From an uncultured Bacilli bacterium (lineage in GTDB: Bacteria > Bacillota_I > Bacilli_A > RF39 > UBA660): a stretch of DNA of 64,000 nt. The notes below the pieces were generated by a model. The model made no database searches and was not told the origin of the DNA. It saw only the letters and a program-made list of their open reading frames with translations. Shown here piece by piece: positions 1 to 8,048 of the stretch. Position 1 is the first letter of the stretch; each line of letters opens with the position of its first letter. The position numbers and the translations under genes are program-made. The stretch is from the NCBI GenBank assembly GCA_934167485.1, contig CAKPKL010000001.1, forward strand, positions 62,001 through 126,000. Reading direction: 5' to 3'.

Positions 1-234
1 GTTATTCTTAATACTAAGGTTCAAAATATTGAATGTATTCAAGATTTCATGTATAGAGTTTCATCTTTTATAGAAGATATAAAAGTAAGATTTAAAGATA
101 AAAATGTACTTGTTGTTACTCATAGTGCAGTTAGTAGGGTAATTCATTATATGTTAGGAAATATTCCAGAAGATGGAGATTTATCTAAGATAGATATACC
201 TAATTTAAGAATTATAGAATATGATATAAAATAA
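1..234 (+). CDS. Histidine phosphatase family protein, C-terminal part
   Basis: The frame is open from the first base of the window, so only the last 77 residues are seen. The segment VLVVTHSAVSR carries the second conserved histidine of the phosphoglycerate-mutase/histidine-phosphatase fold, followed by the usual helix and a short IPN...YDIK tail. The N-terminal RHG motif lies outside the window. Its substrate cannot be told from this fragment; relatives are sugar-phosphate or broad-specificity phosphatases. It stops 17 bases before ackA and probably shares a transcript with it. Confidence 0.75.
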   Translation, partial: VILNTKVQNIECIQDFMYRVSSFIEDIKVRFKDKNVLVVTHSAVSRVIHYMLGNIPEDGDLSKIDIPNLRIIEYDIK

Positions 235-251
235 ATGAAAGAAGGAGAAAT

Positions 252-1448
252 ATGAAAATATTATGTGTTAATGCAGGTAGTTCATCATTAAAGTTTCAAC
301 TTTATGAAATGCCTGAGGAAAAAGTTTTAATTAGTGGATATATAGAAAAAATAGGGCAAAAAGATTGTTTTTGGAATGTTAAGATTAATGGAGAAAAAAT
401 AAGATCTGAAAAGTATTTAAAAAATCATACTGAAGCTGTAGAAGTTTTAATTGATGAATTAATAAAAAATAAAGTTGTAGAATCTTTAGATGAGATAAAA
501 GGTGTAGGACATCGTGTTCTTCATGGTGGAGAGAAGTATAGTGATTCAGTTTTAATTACAGATGAGGTTGTTAAAGATATTGAAGATTTAACTAAATTAG
601 GACCACTTCATCATCCAGGTAATTTAGCAGGTATTAATGCTATGAGAACTGCATTACCAAATGTACCTCAAGTTGCTGTTTTTGATACAGCATTCCATCA
701 AACAATGCCAAAATCAAATTATATTTATCCAGTACCATATGAATGGTATACAAAATATGGAGTTCGTAAATATGGATTTCATGGAACAAGTCATAAGTAT
801 ATAACTGGTGAAATGAAAAAAAGATTAAATAAAGAAGATGTAAATTTAATTATATGCCATGTAGGTAGTGGTGCTAGTATATCTTGTATTAAAGATGGTA
901 AATGCTATGATACTACTATGGGATTAACTCCATTAGATGGTCTTATGATGGGTACTCGTTCAGGTGCTATTGATCCATCTATATTAAAATTTGTAATGCA
1001 AGAATCAGGAAAATCTATTGATGAAGTAACAGATGATTTAAATAAGAAGAGTGGTTTTTTAGGAATAAGTGGTGTAGCAGATTGTCGTGATGTTGAAAAA
1101 CTAGCTAGTGAAGATAATGATAATGCTATACTTGCTCTTGATATGTATGCTGATAGAATTGCAAAATACATAGCTGATTATTATATTGAACTTGAAGGTA
1201 AAGTTGATTCAATTGTATTTACTGCAGGAGTACTTGAAAACGGTTCAGCAATGAGAAAAATGGTAATTGATAGATTAGCCCCTTTAGGAATTACTTTAAA
1301 TGAAGAAATGAATGATAAAATAGCTGGATTTAAAGAAATTCATGAAGGTATAGTAAGTGATCCATATTCTAAAATAAATGTAATGGTTTTACCAACTAAT
1401 GAAGAAATTATGATAGTAAAAGATACATTTAATATAGCAATCAATTAA
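252..1448 (+). CDS. ackA: Acetate kinase
   Basis: Full-length acetate kinase of 398 residues, the usual family length. It interconverts acetyl phosphate plus ADP with acetate plus ATP, the substrate-level phosphorylation step of anaerobic fermentation. Visible motifs are the N-terminal NAGSSSLKFQLY phosphate-binding segment, HHPGNLAGI, the catalytic FDTAFHQTMP region, YGFHGTSHKY and the GTRSGAIDPS loop. A strong AAGGAG ribosome site precedes the ATG. No phosphotransacetylase gene is adjacent. It fits with the pyruvate:ferredoxin oxidoreductase at 28.8 kb, which would supply acetyl-CoA. Confidence 0.97.
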   Translation: MKILCVNAGSSSLKFQLYEMPEEKVLISGYIEKIGQKDCFWNVKINGEKIRSEKYLKNHTEAVEVLIDELIKNKVVESLDEIKGVGHRVLHGGEKYSDSVLITDEVVKDIEDLTKLGPLHHPGNLAGINAMRTALPNVPQVAVFDTAFHQTMPKSNYIYPVPYEWYTKYGVRKYGFHGTSHKYITGEMKKRLNKEDVNLIICHVGSGASISCIKDGKCYDTTMGLTPLDGLMMGTRSGAIDPSILKFVMQESGKSIDEVTDDLNKKSGFLGISGVADCRDVEKLASEDNDNAILALDMYADRIAKYIADYYIELEGKVDSIVFTAGVLENGSAMRKMVIDRLAPLGITLNEEMNDKIAGFKEIHEGIVSDPYSKINVMVLPTNEEIMIVKDTFNIAIN

Positions 1449-1452
1449 TAAC

Positions 1453-1502
1453 AAAAACACCAAAACATATATTTGCCATAAAATATATTGAGGTGTTTTT
1501 TT
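1453..1502 (+). terminator. ackA terminator-like hairpin containing the murE ribosome site
   Basis: A 9-bp stem (1453-1461 with 1492-1500) followed by a T run lies directly after ackA. Its right arm holds the AGGTG that is the only good ribosome-binding site for the GTG start of murE at 1503, so folding would both end ackA transcripts and hide the murE start. Confidence 0.6.
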
Positions 1503-2834
1503 GTGAATATAAAGATTAATTCAAAAGAAATAAATGAGGGAGACACTTTTATAGCTATAAAAGAATTAAATGGAGATGGACATAAGTATGTAATGGATGC
1601 TATAAAAAGAGGTGCTAGTACTGTAATTGTAGAAGATGGAGATTACAGTGTCAACACAATAAAAGTAAAAAATACTAAGAAATATTTAGAAGAATATTTA
1701 GAAAATAATTATTATGACAAAATAAAACAATTAAAACTAATAGGTATAACTGGTACGAATGGTAAAACAACAACAAGTTATTTAATATATCAAGCTTTAA
1801 ATAAATTAAATATTAAATGTGCTTATATAGGTACTATTGGTTTTTATACTGATGAAATAAAACAATTAAAAAATACTACACCTAATTTATATGAATTATA
1901 TAATATGTTGCTTGAATGTGTAAATAAGGGTTATACATATGTAGTGATGGAAGTAAGTAGTCAAGGAATTTCTATGGGTAGAGTAAATACTCTTATATTT
2001 GATTATGTGGTATTTACTAATTTAACACAAGATCATTTAGATTATCATCATACTATGATAGACTATGTAATGGAAAAGCAAAAGTTATTCAAGATGACTA
2101 ATAATAGTTTTGCTATAATTAATAGTGATGATAAATATAAAGATTATTTTATGCTTGATAATAAAAATATAACTTATGGTAAAAGTTCTAGTGATTATGT
2201 TATTAGTGACATTAAATCTAGTCTTACTGGTACTACTTTTAATTTAAATAATGAAATTTATAAAACTAAATTAATAGGTGAGTATAATGTTTATAATTTA
2301 GTTATAGTAATTATTCTTTTAAAACTATTAAATGTAGATAATATAAATAAAGTAATAGAAGAGTTAACTACACCACCAGGTAGGATGGATATAATAAGAT
2401 ATAATGATAATAATATAGTGGTAGATTATGCACATACACCAGATGCAGTAGAAAAAATAATAAAAGAGGTATCAAAAATTGAACATAATAGAATAATTAC
2501 GCTTGTTGGTTGTGGAGGAAATAGGGATAAGACTAAAAGACCTATAATGGGTGATATAGCTACTAAGTATTCTGATTATGTTATATTTACAAGTGATAAT
2601 CCAAGATTTGAAAAACCTAAAAAAATATTAAAAGATATCACTTGTAAACTTGACAAAAATAATTATAAAATTATTGTAAATAGAAAAAAAGCAATAAAAA
2701 AGGCTATACAAATGCTAGAAAAAAATGATATACTATTGTTGCTAGGTAAAGGGCATGAAGAATATCAAGTAATTAAAGATAAAAAATTGCCTTTTAGTGA
2801 TAAAAAAATCGTATTAAATTATATTAGGGGATGA
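1503..2834 (+). CDS. murE: UDP-MurNAc-tripeptide synthetase MurE, DAP type
   Basis: Mur ligase of about 443 residues that adds the third amino acid to UDP-MurNAc-Ala-Glu in cytosolic peptidoglycan precursor synthesis. The ATP loop GITGTNGKTTTSY, the VMEVSSQG motif, the TNLTQDHLDYH segment and the C-terminal DNPR motif are all visible. DNPR is the signature of enzymes that add meso-diaminopimelate rather than lysine. The N-terminal UDP-binding domain is somewhat short compared with enzymes of about 480-490 residues. I chose GTG at 1503 because AGGTG sits 7 bases upstream; the TTG at 1488 has no ribosome site. mraY follows after 4 bases. Confidence 0.93.
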   Translation: MNIKINSKEINEGDTFIAIKELNGDGHKYVMDAIKRGASTVIVEDGDYSVNTIKVKNTKKYLEEYLENNYYDKIKQLKLIGITGTNGKTTTSYLIYQALNKLNIKCAYIGTIGFYTDEIKQLKNTTPNLYELYNMLLECVNKGYTYVVMEVSSQGISMGRVNTLIFDYVVFTNLTQDHLDYHHTMIDYVMEKQKLFKMTNNSFAIINSDDKYKDYFMLDNKNITYGKSSSDYVISDIKSSLTGTTFNLNNEIYKTKLIGEYNVYNLVIVIILLKLLNVDNINKVIEELTTPPGRMDIIRYNDNNIVVDYAHTPDAVEKIIKEVSKIEHNRIITLVGCGGNRDKTKRPIMGDIATKYSDYVIFTSDNPRFEKPKKILKDITCKLDKNNYKIIVNRKKAIKKAIQMLEKNDILLLLGKGHEEYQVIKDKKLPFSDKKIVLNYIRG

Positions 2835-2838
2835 GATC

Positions 2839-3831
2839 ATGTATCAACTTACAAGAGGAGTACTAGCGCTTATGATAGGTTTTATTTTATCTATAATAGC
2901 TGGAGTTATATTAGTACCACTCTTAAAAAAAATAAAAGCAAGTCAAACAGTAAGTACGTATTTATTTAAAAAACATAAAGATAAAGAAGGTACTCCAACT
3001 ATGGGAGGGTTAATATTTATAATACCTACAGTACTTTCTATAATTATATTAATACTATGGCATAAAATAGAGTTTTCAGCAAACTTATTCATTGTATTGT
3101 TTGTATTCTTGTCTTATGCAGCACTAGGTTTTATTGATGATTTTTTAATAATTAAGAGAAGAAATAATGTAGGACTTACAGAGTTTCAAAAGTTAGCAGG
3201 TCAAATAATAATAGCTCTTATATTTTTCTTTATTTATATGAAAAGTGGAGCAAAACCAGTACTAGAGTTTTATACTTTAGGATTTGAAATTAACTTAGGT
3301 TGGTTTTATGGAATATTCTTATTATTTATGTTAGTTGCAAGTAGTAATGCTGTAAATATAACAGATGGACTTGATGGACTTGCAGGAGGTTTATCTTTAA
3401 TAGCTTTCTTAACTTTTGCACTTATAAGTGCAAATTCACCTGCAATAGAAGGAACTTCTGATATATCAGTATTCTGTTTTGTTCTTGTAGGTTGTTTAAT
3501 TGGCTTTTTGGCATTTAATTCACGTCCTGCAAAAGTGTTTATGGGAGATACTGGAAGCCTTGCTCTTGGTGCAACATTAGCTACAATAGCTATAATAACT
3601 AAACATGAATTAACATTTATAGTAGTAGCAGGTGTATTTATATTTGAGACACTTGTATGTTTGATACAAATTATAAGTATGGTTTATTTCCATAAAAAAG
3701 TATTTTTAATGACACCATTTCATCATCATTTAGAAAAACTTGGATGGAATGAAAGAGATATAGTAGTTGTATTTTTATGTGTAGGTTTATTACTTAGTAT
3801 GGCTGCTATAGTATTTGGAGTATGGTATTAA
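2839..3831 (+). CDS. mraY: Phospho-MurNAc-pentapeptide transferase MraY
   Basis: Integral membrane enzyme of 330 residues with about ten hydrophobic segments that transfers phospho-MurNAc-pentapeptide to undecaprenyl phosphate to make lipid I. Diagnostic motifs are GTPTMGG, the catalytic DD in AALGFIDDFLI, NAVNITDGLDGLA, FMGDTGSLALG and the FHHHLEKLGWNE loop. It starts 4 bases after the murE stop, so the two are translationally linked. The remaining dcw genes (murD, ftsW, murG, ftsZ) are not here, so the cluster is split in this genome. Confidence 0.97.
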   Translation: MYQLTRGVLALMIGFILSIIAGVILVPLLKKIKASQTVSTYLFKKHKDKEGTPTMGGLIFIIPTVLSIIILILWHKIEFSANLFIVLFVFLSYAALGFIDDFLIIKRRNNVGLTEFQKLAGQIIIALIFFFIYMKSGAKPVLEFYTLGFEINLGWFYGIFLLFMLVASSNAVNITDGLDGLAGGLSLIAFLTFALISANSPAIEGTSDISVFCFVLVGCLIGFLAFNSRPAKVFMGDTGSLALGATLATIAIITKHELTFIVVAGVFIFETLVCLIQIISMVYFHKKVFLMTPFHHHLEKLGWNERDIVVVFLCVGLLLSMAAIVFGVWY

Positions 3832-3932
3832 CCGTACTTTTTTTGTACATTATTAAATTTTGTGATATTATAAAAATAGATAATTTAATGTTTATTTAAT
3901 AAATAAGTTATATATAAATGGTGGTGATAATT

Positions 3933-4568
3933 ATGCGTATTTTAATTATTGAAGATGAATTTAATTTAGCTGATGTTATATCATCTAGACTAAAAAAAGA
4001 AAAATATATAGTTGATATTAGTACTGATGGATTAGATGGACTTTATAAAGCAACAACTAATGCTTATGATCTAATAATATTAGATGTTATGCTTCCTAAT
4101 ATGAATGGATTTGATATATTAAAATCAATTAGAAAAAAGGAAATAGATAGTAAAGTAATTATGTTAACAGCAAAATCTTCTTTAGAAGATAAATTAGATG
4201 GATTAGAAAACGGCGCTAATGATTATGTTACTAAACCATTTCATATTGATGAATTAGTCGCACGTATTAATATTCAATTAAAAGTAAATAATGGAATAAA
4301 AAAAGATATAATTTGTTATAATGATTTAAAACTTAATACTTCAAATTCTAAATTAACATGTATAGGTACAAATGAAACTGTTGAACTTGTTTGTAAAGAA
4401 TTTCAATTATTAGAATATTTCTTTAATAATCCATCTCAAATATTATCAAAAGAACAAATATATGATAAAGTTTGGGGAATAGATAATGAAGTAGAATCTA
4501 ATAATTTAGAGGTATATTTATCTTTTATTAGAAGAAAACTAAAAGCACTTGGAACAAATTATAGATAA
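3933..4568 (+). CDS. OmpR/PhoB-type response regulator, C-terminally shortened, no partner kinase
   Basis: About 211 residues: receiver domain (acidic EDE near residues 7-9, phosphoacceptor Asp in LIILDVMLPNMNG, the MLTAK and YVTKPF motifs) and a winged-helix output domain (YDKVWG, NNLEVYLSFIRRKLKALG). The protein stops at LGTNYR, just where family members continue into the TVRGxGY wing hairpin, so about 15 residues of the DNA-binding wing are missing; two in-frame stops follow. No histidine kinase is adjacent. ATG at 3933 is chosen because GGTGGTGA precedes it. It may be an inactivated or modified regulator. Confidence 0.85.
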   Translation: MRILIIEDEFNLADVISSRLKKEKYIVDISTDGLDGLYKATTNAYDLIILDVMLPNMNGFDILKSIRKKEIDSKVIMLTAKSSLEDKLDGLENGANDYVTKPFHIDELVARINIQLKVNNGIKKDIICYNDLKLNTSNSKLTCIGTNETVELVCKEFQLLEYFFNNPSQILSKEQIYDKVWGIDNEVESNNLEVYLSFIRRKLKALGTNYR

Positions 4569-4622
4569 TAAGCATAGAGAATTCTTCTTATTTATTGTAT
4601 AATAATTAAAATGAGGTGAAGT

Positions 4623-5558
4623 ATGAAAAAAAGACAAGAAGTATATGATTTATATTGGTATTTTGCTTGTGAAAGACAAAATATATTTTTAAAAAAGAAA
4701 AGTGGAGAGCCTGCACCTTGGACAAAAGATAAAATTTTACAAGAGTATAAGTTTTGTAATAGTTATAGAGTTAATGATAGAGTTAGTCAGTATTTATTAA
4801 AAGAAGTTATATATAATGGTAAAAAATATTCTGATTCGAGTATGTTATTTAGAATAATATTGTTTAAATTATTTAATAAAGAATCAACTTGGGAACTTTT
4901 ATTAAATAATTTTGAAGATATTACTTTAGAAACATTTGATACTAGAAAATATTCAGAAATATTGGAGAAGGCTATATCGAGTGGTGTTAAAATATATAAT
5001 GATGCATATATAAGTTGCGCTAATAAGGTTTTTGGATATGATAGAAAACATGATAATCATTTAGCTTTATTAGATAAAATGTTTAATAAAGATAAAATAT
5101 ATGAAAAAATAGTAAAGTGTAAAACCATGGAAGAAGCTTTTAATATAATCAAAAGTTATCCTTTAATTGGTAATTTTATGGCTTATCAATTAGTAACTGA
5201 TATTAACTATAGTGAAATTGTAAATTGGAGAGAAGATGAATTTACAGTAGCTGGCCCAGGATCACTTCGAGGAATAAAGAAATGTTTTATTGATAAAGGT
5301 AAAATGAGTAATGAAGATATTATTCGATATATGTATGAACATCAAGATAAAGAATTTAAAAGACTTAATTTAGATTTTAAAAGAATTGGTAATAGGCCAC
5401 TACAACTTATAGATTGTCAAAATTTATTTTGTGAGTTAGATAAATATTGCAGACAGGCTTTACCTAATTTAAAATCTAATAGAACTAAAATAAAAAAACA
5501 TTATGTACCAAAAAGTAATAAAATTAACTATTATTATCCACCTAAGTGGAATATATAA
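4623..5558 (+). CDS. Homologue of phage hypermodified-thymine enzymes (HMUDK_hel / aGPT-pyrophosphorylase-like)
   Basis: A 311-residue cytosolic protein. The start (FACERQNIFLKKKSG..APWTKDKILQEYKF), NSYRVNDRVSQYL, and later YPLIGNFMAYQLVTDINY and GPGSLRGIKKCF resemble the glycosylase-like helical family found in phages that make hypermodified thymines: the helical domain of 5-hydroxymethyl-dU kinases and the alpha-glutamyl/putrescinyl-thymine pyrophosphorylases. This assignment is from memory of the motifs. No other base-modification or phage genes flank it; it stands alone with its own ribosome site (GAGGTGA) and converges on an oppositely oriented gene. It may be a stray phage gene or a chromosomal defence or base-processing enzyme. 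Confidence 0.6.
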   Translation: MKKRQEVYDLYWYFACERQNIFLKKKSGEPAPWTKDKILQEYKFCNSYRVNDRVSQYLLKEVIYNGKKYSDSSMLFRIILFKLFNKESTWELLLNNFEDITLETFDTRKYSEILEKAISSGVKIYNDAYISCANKVFGYDRKHDNHLALLDKMFNKDKIYEKIVKCKTMEEAFNIIKSYPLIGNFMAYQLVTDINYSEIVNWREDEFTVAGPGSLRGIKKCFIDKGKMSNEDIIRYMYEHQDKEFKRLNLDFKRIGNRPLQLIDCQNLFCELDKYCRQALPNLKSNRTKIKKHYVPKSNKINYYYPPKWNI

Positions 5559-5561
5559 AAA

Positions 5562-5592
5562 GAATGAACAAAATTGTTCACTCTGTTTTATT
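5562..5592. terminator. Bidirectional terminator between convergent genes
   Basis: Stem TGAACAA (5565-5571) with TTGTTCA (5574-5580), flanked by A-rich and T-rich runs, between the stop codons of two converging genes. Confidence 0.6.
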
Positions 5593-6718
5593 CAAATATA
5601 ATTTCATTTTTTTCATTAATTACAAAATGTTTATTATTATAATAACCTCGATTACCTGAACAATTATATCCTAAGGAATGAAGATAATAAATAAAATCTA
5701 TTGGTTGATTATTGCGCCAATCAATATTTAAAATTTCATTTTTACCACATGCAGAAGCATTTAATGTTATTTGTATAGTGTATGCTATGTCAGATTCACC
5801 ATAAGAATTTTCTATAATTTCACCATTATAACCGCCACTCCATTTAGTTATAATATCTTGTGCATAATTTAAATCGCTTGTATCCCAGGTTAAACCTTTT
5901 TCTTTAAGTTGCTTTTTCAATATTTCATTATCTTGTTCCTTTTTAGAAAGAGTAGGTTCATTATTCTTTTTATTAGAATTATTATTTTCACTATTTTTAT
6001 TCCATTTTGCTTTTAACGTTATGTTTTTATCAATTTTACTATTAAAATCAAAACTTTTACCATCTAATTGCCATTCCATGAAAGTATAACCTTCCTTTGT
6101 AGGATTGTTTGGCATTTTAATAGTTTCATTATAATTTATAGTTTGACTATCAATATTTGAACCACCATCAGTATCAAACTTAACTGTATATGTTTTATCA
6201 TCTTTTTTTTCTAATAAACTATTTTCATTTATTTGTTTTTGATAATTAAATTTTAATTCTACAGTAATTTTGTTTTTAGTTTTTAATTGCTCAATTATAT
6301 TTTTATTAATATTATCTAAGTCATAATTCCAGTTTGTAGTAACACTTACATTACTTACATCATATTTATTATCATTAGCTATTAGAATTAAAGAAATAAT
6401 AGAATCATTAAAACTTTTACCCTTTAAATTAAGATTCTTATAAATACTAGTAGCATCGTCATTTAATAATTCAACTTTTGTTACTTCATTAGTGTATTTA
6501 CCACAAATTTTATTACCACATTCATAATAAGATGATTTAAATGTTAATTTGACTAATGGATTAATTTTTACATAAGCTGTGAAAGTACCATTTTTTAGCT
6601 TTTGTTTATCTTCTTTATTGTCTTTTTTATATAATAAACTAATTGTTAATAATAAAATAATAATTATTATAATAATAAATCCTATGATAAATTTTTTATT
6701 TTTTAATAATTTTTTCAT
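5588..6718 (-). CDS. Membrane-anchored surface protein with InlB B-repeat and C-terminal Ltp-like domain
   Basis: 376 residues with an N-terminal membrane anchor (about residues 10-29, very Ile-rich) and no lipobox. The extracellular part contains one Listeria-Bacteroides (InlB B) repeat at about 175-240, recognisable by VKFDTDGGS...NYNETIKMP, PTKEGYTFMEW and NITLKAKWNK. An Asn/Lys-rich linker leads to a C-terminal region (LKKQLKEKGLTWDTSDLNYAQDIITKW) resembling Ltp-type host-cell-surface domains. Paired cysteines appear near 66/71 and in the C-terminus. It is probably displayed on the cell surface; the ligand is unknown. It converges on the preceding gene. Confidence 0.7.
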   Translation of the reverse strand: MKKLLKNKKFIIGFIIIIIIILLLTISLLYKKDNKEDKQKLKNGTFTAYVKINPLVKLTFKSSYYECGNKICGKYTNEVTKVELLNDDATSIYKNLNLKGKSFNDSIISLILIANDNKYDVSNVSVTTNWNYDLDNINKNIIEQLKTKNKITVELKFNYQKQINENSLLEKKDDKTYTVKFDTDGGSNIDSQTINYNETIKMPNNPTKEGYTFMEWQLDGKSFDFNSKIDKNITLKAKWNKNSENNNSNKKNNEPTLSKKEQDNEILKKQLKEKGLTWDTSDLNYAQDIITKWSGGYNGEIIENSYGESDIAYTIQITLNASACGKNEILNIDWRNNQPIDFIYYLHSLGYNCSGNRGYYNNKHFVINEKNEIIFE

Positions 6719-6852
6719 ATATTCCTCACTTTCTATAATAATTATATATTAAACTTATTATATTTGCAACACTATTTATAATTACCATTTATTAAAAATA
6801 ATTATTTTTAAATTTAATGTGATATAATTAAATTATAAAAACAGGAGGAAAA

Positions 6853-7416
6853 ATGGAATTAAATACAATTAATGATATTACAAATTTTATATTTATTGGA
6901 AAAAATATTAACGAATTATCTCATTATGATTTGTTAATTATAAATGCTGATTGGGCTGAAAAAGAATTATCAAAAGATATGAAATTAATGTTAGATAAAA
7001 ATATTATAGATAATAATACAACTTTTATTATATGTGAAAGTCATCAACAATTAGGTAGAAGCAGTGCGACTATATTAGTAGACTATCTAAAAAAAGAAGG
7101 ATTAAATAATAAAATAATTGTTAGTGATAAATATATTAGTAATCCTGAAATATTAAAAAATATTGATAAATTAATAGATTTAAAAAACTATAATAGAATA
7201 CTTAGAATAGCTAAGGATTTTGTAGCAAGAAGATGGTATATGAATGCTAAAAAATATAATTTTCCTATAGAAAAATGTGACTTTTATGGGGTCGTAGATG
7301 ATAGAAAAATTAGTAAGAATGATTGGTATAAAAGTGAAGATGGTATTAATCAAGTAATGAAAGAACTTATAAATATAGGAAAACAGACTATTGATAATGA
7401 GTTAAGTATAAAGTAG
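6853..7416 (+). CDS. Unidentified 187-residue cytosolic protein (weakly YdcF/DUF218-like)
   Basis: No signal peptide or membrane segment. The alternating hydrophobic pattern (YDLLIINADWAEKELS, TTFIICESHQQLG, NNKIIVSDKYI) suggests an alpha/beta fold, and the late AKDFVARRWYMNAKKYNFP segment recalls the conserved arginine/alanine helix of DUF218 (YdcF/SanA) proteins, but I would not rely on that. An AGGAGG site is 7 bases before the ATG. It is followed after 20 bases by another unknown gene, so the two may form a small operon. Confidence 0.55.
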   Translation: MELNTINDITNFIFIGKNINELSHYDLLIINADWAEKELSKDMKLMLDKNIIDNNTTFIICESHQQLGRSSATILVDYLKKEGLNNKIIVSDKYISNPEILKNIDKLIDLKNYNRILRIAKDFVARRWYMNAKKYNFPIEKCDFYGVVDDRKISKNDWYKSEDGINQVMKELINIGKQTIDNELSIK

Positions 7417-7436
7417 ATTTAAAAAAATAAGGAAAG

Positions 7437-7982
7437 GTGATTATCAAGAAAACAAAAAATATACTTATGCAACAGCTTTGTTGTAAGGCTAGTGAAATTG
7501 GTAAAATAGTATCTAATAAATGTTTAAAAAATAATATTTCACTTAATACATTAAAATTAGAAAAATTGTTAATATTAATGCAAATAGAATATATTAGAAA
7601 AACTCGAAAACCATTTTCTCAAGAATCCATCATAGTATCTAATCAAAATGATACCAGAATAAAGGAAGTAGAAGATGATTTTTTAGAGTATGCTATTGAT
7701 ATGAGTATGATTTCAAATAATGTTAGATTTTGTGAATATATAAACTTATTAATGAAACAAGAAGAAGTAGTAGAATTAGTTATAAAAAAATATGGAAATT
7801 TAGATATTTTTGAATTAGAACAAACTCCTGATATTCAATTAATACACAAAGTATCTGAAGAGTTAAATACAAAAAATATACAACCTTCATTAATTTTTTA
7901 TGGGTTAGGAAGATTCCAAGATACAAATTTAGAAGAAAATGCTTTACTAAAGAAAAGGGTAAAAACTTTCATTAGAAAATAA
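7437..7982 (+). CDS. Hypothetical protein, possibly Panacea/SocA-like
   Basis: About 181 mostly helical residues. The segment ASEIGKIVSNKCL...LNTLKLEKLLILMQ has the look of the N-terminal helices of Panacea (SocA/GepA) domains, which serve as antitoxins or proteolysis adaptors in some bacteria, but the GPV signature that usually follows is absent. The start is unclear: GTG at 7437 lies inside the ribosome site (AAGGAAAGGTGA), while the first ATG is about ten codons downstream at 7467. It probably shares a transcript with the gene 20 bases upstream. Function unknown. Confidence 0.5.
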   Translation: MIIKKTKNILMQQLCCKASEIGKIVSNKCLKNNISLNTLKLEKLLILMQIEYIRKTRKPFSQESIIVSNQNDTRIKEVEDDFLEYAIDMSMISNNVRFCEYINLLMKQEEVVELVIKKYGNLDIFELEQTPDIQLIHKVSEELNTKNIQPSLIFYGLGRFQDTNLEENALLKKRVKTFIRK

Positions 7983-8002
7983 AACATAGTTTTTTATTAT
8001 AT

Positions 8003-8031
8003 TTGAAATGCGTAGTAACATAGTGTATAAT
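8003..8031 (+). promoter_or_regulatory. Promoter for the gene at 8049
   Basis: TTGAAA (8003-8008), 17-base spacer and TATAAT (8026-8031) of the main vegetative sigma type; the expected transcription start lies just before a GGGAGG ribosome site. Confidence 0.6.
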
Positions 8032-8048
8032 GATATGGGAGGTTTGTA

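Noticed and set aside
905..1171. Minus-strand open frames inside ackA and similar frames opposite other genes (for example 27522-27812, 41534-41992, 53760-54026)
   Set aside because: They lie fully within strongly coding plus-strand genes, have compositions typical of antisense frames (long Leu/His/Tyr or Ser runs), and lack ribosome sites.
4623..5558. Prophage region around the hypermodification-enzyme homologue
   Set aside because: Flanking genes are a response regulator and an InlB-repeat protein; no capsid, tail, integrase or lysis genes are present.
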